From contig CAVTIZ010000002.1 of assembly GCA_963735045.1 (NCBI GenBank), positions 744,001-808,000 on the forward strand: DNA of 64,000 nucleotides. The letters are read 5' to 3'. The notes under the pieces were generated by a model, which was not told the DNA's origin, searched no databases, and worked only from the letters and a program-made list of their open reading frames with translations. Every line of letters begins with the position of its first letter. Position 1 is the stretch's first letter. This DNA is from Salsipaludibacter sp963735045. Its GTDB lineage: Bacteria > Actinomycetota > Nitriliruptoria > Nitriliruptorales > Nitriliruptoraceae. Made by a program: the position numbers and the translations under genes. Shown here piece after piece: positions 1 to 8,613 of this stretch.

Positions 1-2
1 AG

Positions 3-818
3 GGCATCCACGCCCTGGCCTACTTCGACCGCGAGGTCCTGGCCGCATGGAAGGCGGTCGGCCTCAAGGGCTACTGGATGGGCTACTTCGCGAGCCGATC
101 GGCTCCGATGGGGGCGGTGGCCGCGGCGACGGTCGAGGCCACCTTCCCGTCGTTCGCGCCCGACCGGATCCGCCGGGCGATCCCCGACGCCTGGTCCTTC
201 GCCCGACCCGAGCAGGTCGTGGCCGCACGCGCAGCCGGCATGGCACGGGCCCTGGGGGCGGCCTGGGACGACCTCGACGACGGGACGCTGGCCGACGTGG
301 CACGACGGTCCCGCGGGTTCGCCTCCGGGATCGACGTGCCGGGGGCCCGGTCCAGCCTGCCACTGTTCGCCGCCAATGCCGCGCTGGCATGGCCCGACGA
401 CCCCGTCCTGACCCTGTTCCACGCCTCGACGCTGGTGCGGGAGCACCGCGGTGACCTGCACATGGCCCTGCTGGCGTCCGCCGGGGTGGACGGGATCGAG
501 GCCAACGTCCTGGCCGGCGCCGGGCCCGCCTACGACCGGGACTGGGTCCGGGACTCCCGTGGCTGGGGCGACGACGACTGGAACGGCGCCGTCGAGCGGC
601 TGGTCGATCGCGGGTGGATCACGCCCGACGAGCAGTTCACGCCGGCCGGGCGCGCGTGGCGCAGCGACCTGGAGTCACGGACCGACGGCCTGGCCGCGGC
701 ACCGGTGGTCCGCCTGGGCGAGGCCGCGGCCGACGCGTTGCTGGCCGACCTCGCCCCGCTGGTGGAACGCACCCTGGCCCGGTTGCCGGACTCGGCGCCG
801 CAACGAGGCGGGGGCTGA
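3..818 (+). CDS. SCO6745-family protein, 5' partial
   Basis: The frame is already open at the left edge, so the amino terminus is missing; 271 residues are visible before the TGA stop. The blocks YFDREVL, GYFASRSAPMG and ATFPSF at the front match the conserved opening of the actinobacterial SCO6745 family as I remember it, so probably only about 20-40 residues are lost. The family is soluble, about 280-300 residues long, and its C-terminal third looks like a small winged-helix fold. No reaction is established. It stands alone, tail to tail with an aldo/keto reductase gene, with a short degenerate repeat between them. Family assignment is from memory of the motif pattern. Confidence 0.7.
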   Translation, partial: GIHALAYFDREVLAAWKAVGLKGYWMGYFASRSAPMGAVAAATVEATFPSFAPDRIRRAIPDAWSFARPEQVVAARAAGMARALGAAWDDLDDGTLADVARRSRGFASGIDVPGARSSLPLFAANAALAWPDDPVLTLFHASTLVREHRGDLHMALLASAGVDGIEANVLAGAGPAYDRDWVRDSRGWGDDDWNGAVERLVDRGWITPDEQFTPAGRAWRSDLESRTDGLAAAPVVRLGEAAADALLADLAPLVERTLARLPDSAPQRGGG

Positions 819-831
819 GGGCAGGGCCGAC

Positions 832-901
832 GCCCAGTCCCAGTGGCCCAGTCCCAGACGCCCAGTCCCCGACCGCCAGTCCCCGACGCTCAGTCCCAGT
901 C
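832..901. repeat. Degenerate ~14-bp tandem repeat, five units
   Basis: Five imperfect units built on GCCCAGTCCCAG(T/A) run between the two convergent genes. The last unit contains the stop codon of the aldo/keto reductase on the minus strand (TCA at 890-892), so the array looks like a tandem copy of that gene's 3' end. No hairpin is evident. Confidence 0.75.
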
Positions 902-1723
902 GGGGGCGGAGGACGGGTCGATCAGCCGCCGGTCCTTGGGCAGGGCATCGAGGCGACGCCGCTGGTCGTCGGACAGGTCCAGCCCGATGCCCAGGTTGTC
1001 GGCCACGTGGTCCAGGTTCGACGACCGGGGGATGACCGCGACGCCGTCCTGGTCGAGCAACCAGCGCAACGCGACCTGGCCCGGGGTGGCGTCGTGGTCG
1101 GCCGCGACGGCGGCGACCTCGTCGTCGTGGAAGACCTCGCCCTGTGCCAGCGGGGAGTACGCGGTCACGGTCATGTCGAGGTCCCGGGCCGCGGCCAGCA
1201 CGGCGTCCTGGCCGAGGAAGGGGTGGTACTCGACCTGGTTGGTGACCACCGGTCCCGCGGCGGCCGCACGACGCATCAGGGCCACGGGGTGGTTGGAGAT
1301 GCCGATGGCACGGGCCAGCCCGCGTCCACGGACCGCGTCCAGGGCCTCGACGGTCTCCTCGACCGCCACGTCCTCGGCGGGCCAGTGCAGCAGGACCAGG
1401 TCGACGTGGTCGAGGTCGAGCCGGTCCAGGGCGGCCTCCAGGGCCGGTGCGACGTCCGCGGCGGCGGCCTGGCGAGCTGGCACCTTCGTGGTCACGAACA
1501 CGTCGTCGCGGTCGACGTCGGCGTCCCGCAGGCCCCGTCCCACGCCGACCTCGTTGTCGTAGTCGATGGCGGTGTCGACGTGGCGGTAGCCGAGGTCCAG
1601 CGCGGCGGCCACGACCCGGGCGGCCGTGTCGTCGTCCAGCCCGGCGGTGCCGAGCCCGATCGCCGGCATCGTGACGCCCCGTGCGTGGACGGTGGGCAGG
1701 GAGGCGGTGTCGGTCGCGGACAT
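890..1723 (-). CDS. Aldo/keto reductase (AKR, copy 1)
   Basis: A cytosolic NADPH-dependent oxidoreductase that reduces aldehydes or ketones, 277 residues, the normal size for a TIM-barrel AKR. The catalytic tetrad is complete: Asp50 and Tyr55 in DTAIDYDNE, Lys80 in VTTK, His113 in LLHWP. The cofactor end shows VIPRSSN near residue 235. It resembles the 2,5-diketo-D-gluconate reductase/prostaglandin F synthase type (AKR5), but the substrate cannot be read from sequence. A very similar paralogue lies 71 bp upstream on the same strand, which suggests tandem duplication and probable co-transcription. The ATG start at 1723 places the usual short N-terminal strand correctly. Confidence 0.9.
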   Translation of the reverse strand: MSATDTASLPTVHARGVTMPAIGLGTAGLDDDTAARVVAAALDLGYRHVDTAIDYDNEVGVGRGLRDADVDRDDVFVTTKVPARQAAAADVAPALEAALDRLDLDHVDLVLLHWPAEDVAVEETVEALDAVRGRGLARAIGISNHPVALMRRAAAAGPVVTNQVEYHPFLGQDAVLAAARDLDMTVTAYSPLAQGEVFHDDEVAAVAADHDATPGQVALRWLLDQDGVAVIPRSSNLDHVADNLGIGLDLSDDQRRRLDALPKDRRLIDPSSAPDWD

Positions 1724-1794
1724 GCTGGCTCCTGGTGAGGGCGGGCGTGGGGGTGACGACTCGGGCCCCGCGGGGGCGGGGGTGGCGCGGGGGG

Positions 1795-2610
1795 TCAGTC
1801 CCAGTCGGGTGCGAACGGGGGGTCGATCAGGCGCCGGTCCTTGGGCAGGTCGGTGATGCGCTGGGTGTCGCCGGTGGACAGGTCGAGGTCCACGTCGAGG
1901 TTGGCCGTGATGTGGTCCACGTTCGACGAGCGCGGGATGACCGCGACGCCGTCCTGGTCCAGCAGCCAGCGCAGGGCCACCTGGCCCGGGCCGGCGTCGT
2001 GGGCGGCGGCGACGTCGGCCAGGACGTCGTCGGAGAACACGTCCCCACGGGCGACGGGCGAGTAGGCGGTGACGGTCATGCCCAGTTCGCGGGCGGCTGC
2101 CAGCACCTTGTCCTGGCCGAGGAAGGGGTGGTACTCGACCTGGTTGGTGAACACGGGGCCCGCCGCGGCGGCCCGGCGCATCAGGGCCACCGGGTGGTTG
2201 GAGATCCCGATCGCGCGGGTCAGCCCACGCTCGCGCAGCGCGTCCATGGCCGTGACGGTCTCCTCGACCTCGACGTCGTCGCTCGGCCAGTGCAGCAGGA
2301 CCAGGTCGAGGTGGTCGAGCTCGAGCCGGTCGAGGCTGGCCTGCACCTCGGTGGCGACGTCGTCGGTCGCGGCCTGGTCGGGCCGGATCTTGGTGGTGAC
2401 CCAGACGTCGTCGCGGTCGATGCCGCTGGCGCGCAGGCCCCGGCCGACGGCCGCCTCGTTGTCGTAGCCGACGGCCGTGTCGACGTGGCGGTAGCCGACG
2501 TCGAGGGCCTCGGCCACGGTGCGCTCGGCGGTGGCCTCGTCGAGTTCGAACGTGCCGAACCCGATGGCGGGCATGGTGATGCCCTGGGCGGTGACGGTGT
2601 CGGTGCTCAC
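1795..2610 (-). CDS. Aldo/keto reductase (AKR, copy 2)
   Basis: Second AKR, 271 residues, tetrad Asp44, Tyr49, Lys74, His107. I chose the GTG start at 2610 (reads MSTDTVTAQG) because it aligns with the start of copy 1; the frame stays open further upstream, but those residues are arginine/proline-rich and not AKR-like. The last residues, PPFAPDWD, nearly repeat the PSSAPDWD end of copy 1, which supports recent duplication. It precedes copy 1 and follows the SDR gene, all on the minus strand, so the three may form one oxidoreductase transcript. Substrate unknown. Confidence 0.88.
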   Translation of the reverse strand: MSTDTVTAQGITMPAIGFGTFELDEATAERTVAEALDVGYRHVDTAVGYDNEAAVGRGLRASGIDRDDVWVTTKIRPDQAATDDVATEVQASLDRLELDHLDLVLLHWPSDDVEVEETVTAMDALRERGLTRAIGISNHPVALMRRAAAAGPVFTNQVEYHPFLGQDKVLAAARELGMTVTAYSPVARGDVFSDDVLADVAAAHDAGPGQVALRWLLDQDGVAVIPRSSNVDHITANLDVDLDLSTGDTQRITDLPKDRRLIDPPFAPDWD

Positions 2611-2680
2611 GGATGCTCCACAGGTCGAAGGGATCGGAACGGGTCGCGCGGTGCCACGGCGGGTGCCTCGATCGGGCGGG

Positions 2681-3340
2681 TCAGCCCGACACGATGGTGT
2701 CGATGGCGTCGCGGACGGGCGTGTCGCCCCCCACCACCTCGAAGACGTGCCCACTGGTGGCGGGGCGTCGCAGGACCTCGTCGAGGACATGGGCGACGTC
2801 GGCACGCGTGACCTCACCGGTGTCGACGTGGCGGTCCAGCGTGACCGTGCCGGTGGGCTCGTCGTCGGTCAGGGAACCGGGCCGCACGATCGTCCACGCC
2901 AGGTCGCTGGCCATGACGGCCTTGTCCGCACGGGCCTTGGCCCGCAGGTAGACGCTGAACACGTCGTCGCCGCCCGGCGGGTCGTCGGTGCCCATCGCCG
3001 ACAGCATCACGTAGCGACCCACGCCCGACCGGGTGGCGGCGTCACGCAGGTTCAGCGCGGCGGCGAAGTCGACGGTCTCCTTGCGACCGGCACCCGAGCC
3101 GGCACCCGCGCCCGCCGCGAACACCACGGCATCCGCGCCGTCCACGGCCTCGGCGAGTTCGGCCACCGACGCCAGCTCGAGGTCGAGGTGGATGGGTTCG
3201 GCGCCGACCTCGCGCAGGTCGTCGGCCTGCTCGGGCTTGCGGATCAGCCCGGCAACCTCGATCGCCTCGTCGGCCTCGGTCAGGCGGCGGGACAGCAGCA
3301 GGGCGATCTGGCCGTGTCCGCCGGCGATGACGGTGCGCAT
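2681..3340 (-). CDS. Atypical SDR, NAD(P)-binding protein
   Basis: A 219-residue Rossmann protein of the atypical short-chain dehydrogenase type (SDR_a5, YwnB/NmrA-like). The dinucleotide-binding glycines are AGGHGQIA at residues 6-13. VVFAAGAGAG and YVMLSAMG follow as strands 4 and 5, and WTIVRPGSL is the usual C-terminal landmark. These proteins bind NAD(P)H and act as redox sensors or small reductases; the classical YxxxK pair is replaced here by YLRAKA. It is the first gene of the minus-strand set with the two aldo/keto reductases, 70 bp upstream of copy 2. Confidence 0.85.
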   Translation of the reverse strand: MRTVIAGGHGQIALLLSRRLTEADEAIEVAGLIRKPEQADDLREVGAEPIHLDLELASVAELAEAVDGADAVVFAAGAGAGSGAGRKETVDFAAALNLRDAATRSGVGRYVMLSAMGTDDPPGGDDVFSVYLRAKARADKAVMASDLAWTIVRPGSLTDDEPTGTVTLDRHVDTGEVTRADVAHVLDEVLRRPATSGHVFEVVGGDTPVRDAIDTIVSG

Positions 3341-3516
3341 GCGTGTTCCTGTTCGGTGTCGGTGCTTCCAGTGTCTCCGGTCGAGGCTGGCCGCGGTCGG
3401 CCGGTCGGGGGCCGTTCGGGTGGCATTCGCGGGAATGTCACCGGAAATGCCCCCCCGGGACGTCGGTGTGGCGTCGTCGGGGGGCTCGCCGGGGCGGTCG
3501 GACCCCGAAAACGGAC

Positions 3517-3540
3517 GAAGCCCCGCCGAGGCGGGGCTTC
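3517..3540 (-). terminator. Rho-independent terminator of the csp gene
   Basis: Perfect 11-bp inverted repeat (GAAGCCCCGCC / GGCGGGGCTTC) with a 2-base centre, starting 20 bp beyond the csp stop codon. On the minus strand it is followed by GTCCGTTTTC, a short T run. This is the clearest intrinsic terminator in the window. Confidence 0.85.
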
Positions 3541-3559
3541 GATCACAACGTGTGTCGCG

Positions 3560-3763
3560 TCAGAGCGGACGAACGTCGTTGGCCTGGGGGCCCTTCTGGC
3601 CCTGACCCATCTCGAACTGGACCCGCTGTCCTTCGTCGAGGGTCTTGTACCCATCGACCTGGATCGCGGAGAAGTGGACGAAGAGGTCTTCGCCACCCTC
3701 GGCCGGGGTGATGAACCCATAGCCCTTGTCGGCGTTGAACCACTTGACGGTGCCTTCTGGCAT
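3560..3763 (-). CDS. Cold-shock domain protein (CspA family)
   Basis: A 67-residue OB-fold RNA/ssDNA-binding protein, the standard Csp length. The RNP motifs are KGYGFITP (RNP1) and DLFVHFSAI (RNP2); the start is MPEGTVKWFNADKG. It melts RNA structure and acts as an RNA chaperone. The frame is open upstream of the ATG at 3763, but family length and the AGGAAC ribosome site eight bases upstream fix this start. A GATACG hexamer at 3845-3850 (minus) would give a leader of about 80 bases, in keeping with the structured leaders of cold-shock genes. A strong terminator follows. Confidence 0.97.
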   Translation of the reverse strand: MPEGTVKWFNADKGYGFITPAEGGEDLFVHFSAIQVDGYKTLDEGQRVQFEMGQGQKGPQANDVRPL

Positions 3764-3980
3764 TGCGTGTTCCTGTTGCTGGTGCACCCGGGTTGCTGTC
3801 CTCGTGGCGGACAACGAGACACCCCGTTGCGATGCACCCACCACCGTATCGCGCCCACCCGACCATGACGTGACGGGCGAACGGACAGGGGGCCGTCCGG
3901 GCGTCGCTACGGTCGGGACGCCGCCCGGGCAGGACCGCTCGGTCGGGGACCGTCGCCCCACCGCCGGACGAGGACGTCGC

Positions 3981-6143
3981 ATGCCCAACCGACTGGCCCG
4001 GGCCAACAGCCCGTACCTGCTCCAGCACGCCGACAACCCGGTGGACTGGTGGGAGTGGGGGCCCGAGGCGTTCGCCGATGCGCGTCGCCGCGACGTCCCG
4101 GTGTTCCTCAGCGTCGGCTACTCGGCCTGCCACTGGTGCCACGTGATGGCCCACGAGTCCTTCGACGACGAGGCCACCGCGGCCGACCTCAACGCCCACT
4201 TCACGTCGATCAAGGTCGACCGCGAGGAGCGGCCCGACATCGACAGCATCTACATGACCGCCACGCAGGCACTGACCGGGCAGGGCGGCTGGCCGATGTC
4301 GGTGTGGCTGGACCACGAGCAACGGCCCTTCTACGCCGGCACCTACTTCCCGGCCACGCCGCACCACGGCATGCCGTCGTTCCGCCAGGTGTTGACCGCC
4401 CTGTCGGAGGCCTGGCAGGAGCGACGCGACGAGATCGAGGAGTCCGCGGCGTCGATCACCGGGTCGCTGCAGGCCGCGCTCGCCGGCTCCGGACCGGCCG
4501 ACGGCGACGTCCCGACCCCCGTGGACGCCGGCGTGGTGGACGCCGCGGTGACGACGCTGGTCGAGCGCGCCTGGGACCGTGACCGCGGCGGCTTCGGACG
4601 GGCGCCGAAGTTCCCCCAGGCCATGGTGGTGCAGTTCCTGCTGGACCACCGCGAGGTGACCGGCGACGAGGTCGCCCTGGCGGCGGCGGTGTCGTCGCTG
4701 GAGGCGATGGCGCGTGGTGGCATCCACGACCACGTGGCCGGTGGCTTTGCGCGCTACTCCACGGACGCGGACTGGCTCCTGCCGCACTTCGAGAAGATGC
4801 TCTACGACAACGGCCTGCTGCTGGAGTGCTACGCCACCGCGGCCCGCCTCACCGGTCGTGGCGACCTCGCGCGCGTGGCGGATCGGATCGCGACCTGGCT
4901 GGTCTCCACGATGCAGGCCCCCGACGGCGGATTCCACACCGCCCTGGACGCCGACACCGCCACCGACCACGGCAGCGAGGAGGGCCTGACCACGGTGTGG
5001 ACCGACGCCGAGTTCCGCGAGGTCGTGGCCGCGGTGCGACTGGACGCCTCCTCGGTCACCGGTCCGGCCGTGGTCCCGGTCGACGGGGCCCCAACGGACC
5101 GGGTCGGCGTCGACGTGGACCTGGTCGCGGCGTGGTTCGCCGTCGAGCCCGAGGGCAACTTCACGCCCGAACGGGGCCCCCGCCAGGGCCACAACATCCT
5201 GCACACCCCGGTGTCCGAGGCCGACTTCGTGGCCACCCACGACCTCGACCGGGGGTCGTGGGACGTCGTGGTCGAGGCCGTGCTGGCGGCCCTGGCGGCG
5301 CGCCGGGCGACCCGGCCCCAGCCGGGCCTGGATGACAAGGTGGTGCTGGACGCCAACGCCCTGGCCATCCGTGGCCTGGCCGTGGCGGCGGTCGCCCTGG
5401 ACCGGCCACGACTCGGCGAGGCCGCGCTGCGAGCCGTGTCGTTCGTGCGCACCCACATGGTCGACGGCGACGGCCGCCTGCTGCACGTGCACCGGGACGG
5501 TCGGTCGTCGGTCCCGGCCCTGTTGGAGGACGTGGCAGGCATGGCGGTGGCCGCACTGGACCTGGCCCCGGTGGTGGGACGCGTCGAGTTGGTGGACTGG
5601 GCCCGGTCCCTGGTGACGGCGGCGGTGGACGACTTCGGGGACGGTCGTGGTGGCTTCCACCGCACCGGACGACGCGGCGAGGACCTGGTCGTGCGGCCGC
5701 GCGAGGACCACGACGGCCCGACGCCGGCCGGCACGTCGCTGCTGGCCCGGGCCGCGCAACGGCTGGCCCTGCTGACCGGCGACGGCGACCTCGCCGGCGT
5801 GGCCGACCGCATCCTGGCCGGGGCGGCCGACGACGCGGTCCGGATGCCCACGGCCCACGGCGAACTGCTCCGGGCGATGCGGTTCGCGACGGCGCCGTCG
5901 CGGGAGGTGGCCGTGGTCGGCGCGCCCGGCGTCCGACGCACGGCCCTGGCCACCCTCGCCCTGGCCGGGGCCGGACCGGGCACCGTCGTGGTGGTGGCCG
6001 CCCCCGATGACCGCACCGGCGTCGAGCTGCTGGCAGGACGCGACGAGGTCGACGGCCTGCCCGCCGCGTTCGTGTGCCACGACTTCTCGTGCGAGCGACC
6101 GGTCACGGAACCGGGTGAGCTGCAGGCGGTGCTGGCCGGCTGA
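3981..6143 (+). CDS. YyaL/SSP411-family thioredoxin-domain protein (DUF255)
   Basis: A 720-residue protein with an N-terminal thioredoxin-like domain (about 1-165) and a C-terminal (alpha/alpha)6 glycoside-hydrolase-like barrel. It opens with MPNRLARANSPYLLQHADNP, the family hallmark, and has the CxxC pair at Cys50/Cys53 in SACHWCHVMAHESF. GGFGRAPKFP and HFEKMLYDN are the conserved barrel motifs. Human SSP411 (SPATA20) and Bacillus YyaL belong here; the biochemical role is not established. The ATG at 3981 has GAGGA upstream. It is divergent from csp and ends 2 bp before a small membrane-protein gene on the other strand. Confidence 0.92.
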   Translation: MPNRLARANSPYLLQHADNPVDWWEWGPEAFADARRRDVPVFLSVGYSACHWCHVMAHESFDDEATAADLNAHFTSIKVDREERPDIDSIYMTATQALTGQGGWPMSVWLDHEQRPFYAGTYFPATPHHGMPSFRQVLTALSEAWQERRDEIEESAASITGSLQAALAGSGPADGDVPTPVDAGVVDAAVTTLVERAWDRDRGGFGRAPKFPQAMVVQFLLDHREVTGDEVALAAAVSSLEAMARGGIHDHVAGGFARYSTDADWLLPHFEKMLYDNGLLLECYATAARLTGRGDLARVADRIATWLVSTMQAPDGGFHTALDADTATDHGSEEGLTTVWTDAEFREVVAAVRLDASSVTGPAVVPVDGAPTDRVGVDVDLVAAWFAVEPEGNFTPERGPRQGHNILHTPVSEADFVATHDLDRGSWDVVVEAVLAALAARRATRPQPGLDDKVVLDANALAIRGLAVAAVALDRPRLGEAALRAVSFVRTHMVDGDGRLLHVHRDGRSSVPALLEDVAGMAVAALDLAPVVGRVELVDWARSLVTAAVDDFGDGRGGFHRTGRRGEDLVVRPREDHDGPTPAGTSLLARAAQRLALLTGDGDLAGVADRILAGAADDAVRMPTAHGELLRAMRFATAPSREVAVVGAPGVRRTALATLALAGAGPGTVVVVAAPDDRTGVELLAGRDEVDGLPAAFVCHDFSCERPVTEPGELQAVLAG

Positions 6144-6145
6144 GG

Positions 6146-6508
6146 TCAGTCGTCGTCGCCGCGGAACACGGCGGTCAGGATCCACGACACGATCGAGATC
6201 ACGATCGCGGCGGCCAGCGTGGACCCGAAGTCGACCGACACCAGCCCGAGGTCGAACACGTCGGAGACCCACAGCACCACCGACAGCATCAGCGCGTTGA
6301 TGACGACGATGAACAGGCCCAGCGTCAGGATCACCAGCGGGATCGACAGCAGGGTCGCCAGCGGCTTGATCACGGCGTTGACGAACGCCATGGCGATCGT
6401 GATCACCACCAGGGACGGCCAGTCCCCGTCGAAGGTCAGGCCATCGACGAACGCCACCGCCGCCCAGATGGCCACGGCATTGATGGCGAGCCGGATCAGC
6501 AGTCCCAT
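6146..6508 (-). CDS. Phage-holin-family-IV-like 4-TM membrane protein
   Basis: A 120-residue integral membrane protein with four hydrophobic segments (about 5-22, 32-52, 58-82, 92-113) and a charged tail FRGDDD. Charged and polar turns (DGLTFDGDWPS, KPLATLL) and overall length match the PF04020 family (phage holin superfamily IV, YvlD-like), common in actinobacterial chromosomes with no phage nearby and of unknown function. The ATG at 6508 is chosen because the residues upstream are an artefact of an 18-bp tandem repeat. It is last in a minus-strand series beginning at 10508, with the repeat between it and the NUDIX-like gene. Confidence 0.85.
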   Translation of the reverse strand: MGLLIRLAINAVAIWAAVAFVDGLTFDGDWPSLVVITIAMAFVNAVIKPLATLLSIPLVILTLGLFIVVINALMLSVVLWVSDVFDLGLVSVDFGSTLAAAIVISIVSWILTAVFRGDDD

Positions 6509-6518
6509 GCGGGCCCCC

Positions 6519-6590
6519 GTCGTCGTGTCGGTCAGCGTCGTCGTGTCGGTCGGCGTGGTCGTGTCGGTCGGCGTGGTCGTGTCGGTCAGG
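6519..6590. repeat. 18-bp tandem repeat, four units
   Basis: Four contiguous units of GTSGTCGTGTCGGTCRGS fill the space between two minus-strand genes. Units 1 and 4 carry TCA, and in unit 4 this is the stop codon of the NUDIX-like gene (6586-6588). Eighteen bases is a multiple of three, so on the minus strand the array would read as a Thr/Asp repeat if translation ran through. Confidence 0.85.
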
Positions 6591-7149
6591 TCGAGATGCC
6601 GGCGTGGGCCAGTCCCATCCGGACGAGTCGGTGGTGGCCGCTGGCCATCTCCGCGGTGACGTGGTCGTCGGACAGCTCGGCCACCCGGATCCACGAGAAG
6701 TCCAGCGAGTCGACCGACGGTTCGCACTCGCCGGTGACCGGGACCACGAACACCAGCGCCACGGCGTGCTGGCGCGGGTCGCTGAACCCGGTGCGTTGGC
6801 CGTCGTCGGGGAAGTACTCGGCCACGGTGAAGGGTGCCGGGGCGACCGGCAGCAGGGGCTCGGCGTCGGGCCCGAGGTCCTTGCACAGATGACGCCACAG
6901 GGCCTCCCGGACCCGTTCGCGGTGCATGACCCGACCGGACACGATCGCCCGGGAGATGCTGCCGTCGGGCATGGCGCGCAGCAGGACGCCCACGTGGCTG
7001 ACCTGGCCGAGGTGGTCGAGCCGGACGGGGACGGCCTGGACGTAGACCTGTGGGACCCGGTCGCGGACGTGCGCGAGTTCCTCCTCGGACAGCCATGCGG
7101 TGTCGGTGGTGGTCACGTCGTCGTCCCGGACGGCGTCGGACTGGCTCAT
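6586..7149 (-). CDS. NUDIX-hydrolase-like protein (DUF4916 type)
   Basis: A 187-residue protein resembling the actinobacterial NUDIX-like DUF4916 family: WLSEEELAHV near residue 19, VYVQAVPVRLDHLGQVSHVG as the opening strands, then VSGRVMHRERVREAL where a Nudix box would sit. The canonical GX5EX7REUXEEXGU is degenerate (VSGRV rather than GG), so pyrophosphohydrolase activity is uncertain. The ATG at 7149 has an AGGTCGCC-type site upstream. It lies 19 bp downstream of the SCP2/hydrolase gene, so co-expression is likely. Its stop lies inside the last unit of an 18-bp repeat. Family call from memory. Confidence 0.7.
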   Translation of the reverse strand: MSQSDAVRDDDVTTTDTAWLSEEELAHVRDRVPQVYVQAVPVRLDHLGQVSHVGVLLRAMPDGSISRAIVSGRVMHRERVREALWRHLCKDLGPDAEPLLPVAPAPFTVAEYFPDDGQRTGFSDPRQHAVALVFVVPVTGECEPSVDSLDFSWIRVAELSDDHVTAEMASGHHRLVRMGLAHAGIST

Positions 7150-7168
7150 GGCGACCTCTCGGGGGTGG

Positions 7169-8515
7169 TCATGCCGTGGCGCCGGGCCGACGGGCGTCGG
7201 GGTCCACCGTCGCCAGGAACGCGCGGATGCGGTCGTGGGTGCGGTCGGGCAACTCGAACTGGGGGACGTGGCCGCAGTCGTGCCACAGTTCGACCACGGC
7301 GCTGTCGGGCAGGGCCTCGCGTGCCCGGGCCGCCGAGGCCCGGTCCACCAGCGGGTCCGCGCCACCGAAGATCCACATCGTCGGGACGTCCAGGCCGGCC
7401 AGGCGGCTCCACAGGCCACGACTGGCCCGGCGCCGCGGCCCCCACCCGTCGCGGCCCCGATCGGTCGCGATCGCCCGGGCCCCGGCCGCCATCGCGAGCC
7501 GGTAGTCCCGGCGCGACAACTGCAGCCGGGCCTCGTCGACCGCGGCGTCGAGGTTGGCGGGCGGGAGTCGGTCGGAGTCGAAGAACAGCGCCCGGATGCC
7601 GTCGCGCAGGAGGTCGGGCGGGACCCACACCGGTCCGGTCGCCATCCACTGCAGGGGCAGGGCACTGAGCAGCGGACGCACCAGCCGCAGCGGTTCCAGC
7701 GGGACCACCGGGCACAGGCCGACCAGGCTGGCGACCAGCTCCGGTCGTCGCAGGGCGACCTCGGTGGCCACCCGGGCCCCCATCGAGTTCCCCACCAGGT
7801 GGACGCGCTCGAGGTCGTTGGCGGCGCAGTAGCGGGCCACCACGTCGGCGTACCAGGCCAGGGAGTAGCGATCGCCGGTCGGCAGGGGCGCATCGGAATT
7901 GCCGTAGCCCGGCAGGTCGAGCGCGTGCACGTGGTGGTCCAGTGCGAGGTCGTCGATGGACGGGATGAAGGTGACCTTGGACGCACCAAGGCCGTGCACC
8001 AGCAGCACCGGCTCGCCCTCGCCGACCACCAGCGACTCGACCGACAGGCTCGCGAGCTGGGTGCGGCGGCGATGGACGATGCGGTTCGACTCGTGGCCCG
8101 GCACGAACATCGTGCCCAGCAGCACGGCCAGTTGGAGGTCGCCGCGCACCTCGAGCCGGCCGGCCTGGAAGGCCCCGACCGCGTCGGTGCGACCACTGAC
8201 GATGTCCAGCCAGGTGAACGCGTCGGTGCTGAAGCGGACGTCGGGCCGGGTCGCGGCGCCGGGCGAGATCACGCAGCCGCGAGGGGACAGCACCAGTTGC
8301 CACGGGGTCATGCCGGCGACCTGCACCTCCCACGAACACGACCCGTCCGGGGCCTCGCCGGGGAGGAAGCGTTCGGCCAGGGCGAGGATGCTGGCCCGCA
8401 CCTGTTCGACGAGCACGGGCGTCAGCGGCAGGTGCGGCGCCCGGTGACGTGGTCGGCGCTCGTCGGCGGGCGAGGGCACGGCCCACAGGCGGCGACGGTT
8501 CGGGCCCTGCGACAC
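7169..8515 (-). CDS. SCP2-domain / alpha/beta-hydrolase fusion
   Basis: A 448-residue two-domain protein. Residues ~30-150 form an SCP2 sterol-carrier-like lipid-binding domain (WEVQVAGMTPWQLVLSPRG, PDVRFSTDAFTWLDIVSG, GRLEVRGDLQLAVLL). The remainder is an alpha/beta hydrolase with oxyanion strand LLVHGLGAS, nucleophile elbow GNSMGA, acid FGGADPLVD and catalytic His in DCGHVPQFE. This suggests an esterase or lipase presented with its lipid substrate. Start choice is uncertain: GTG 8515 has CGAGGT at good distance; GTG 8479 would give 436 residues with a weak ribosome site. The next gene downstream (NUDIX-like) is 19 bp away. Confidence 0.85.
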   Translation of the reverse strand: MSQGPNRRRLWAVPSPADERRPRHRAPHLPLTPVLVEQVRASILALAERFLPGEAPDGSCSWEVQVAGMTPWQLVLSPRGCVISPGAATRPDVRFSTDAFTWLDIVSGRTDAVGAFQAGRLEVRGDLQLAVLLGTMFVPGHESNRIVHRRRTQLASLSVESLVVGEGEPVLLVHGLGASKVTFIPSIDDLALDHHVHALDLPGYGNSDAPLPTGDRYSLAWYADVVARYCAANDLERVHLVGNSMGARVATEVALRRPELVASLVGLCPVVPLEPLRLVRPLLSALPLQWMATGPVWVPPDLLRDGIRALFFDSDRLPPANLDAAVDEARLQLSRRDYRLAMAAGARAIATDRGRDGWGPRRRASRGLWSRLAGLDVPTMWIFGGADPLVDRASAARAREALPDSAVVELWHDCGHVPQFELPDRTHDRIRAFLATVDPDARRPGATA

Positions 8516-8613
8516 GAGCGACCTCGGGTTGACGATGCAACGACAGTCCGGGGAAGTGTAGGCCGGACCGGTCCGGCGGGCCCGGACCCGGGTGCCGTGC
8601 GGGCAACTCGGTG

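Noticed and set aside
3543..6272. A 909-codon open frame antisense to the YyaL-type gene
   Set aside because: Arg/His/Gly-rich with no motif; a shadow of the real plus-strand gene in G+C-rich DNA. Only its last part contains the true csp gene, which lies in another frame.
6146..6508. Prophage holin
   Set aside because: The family name mentions holin, but no endolysin, tail or integrase gene is near and the family is chromosomal in many actinobacteria.
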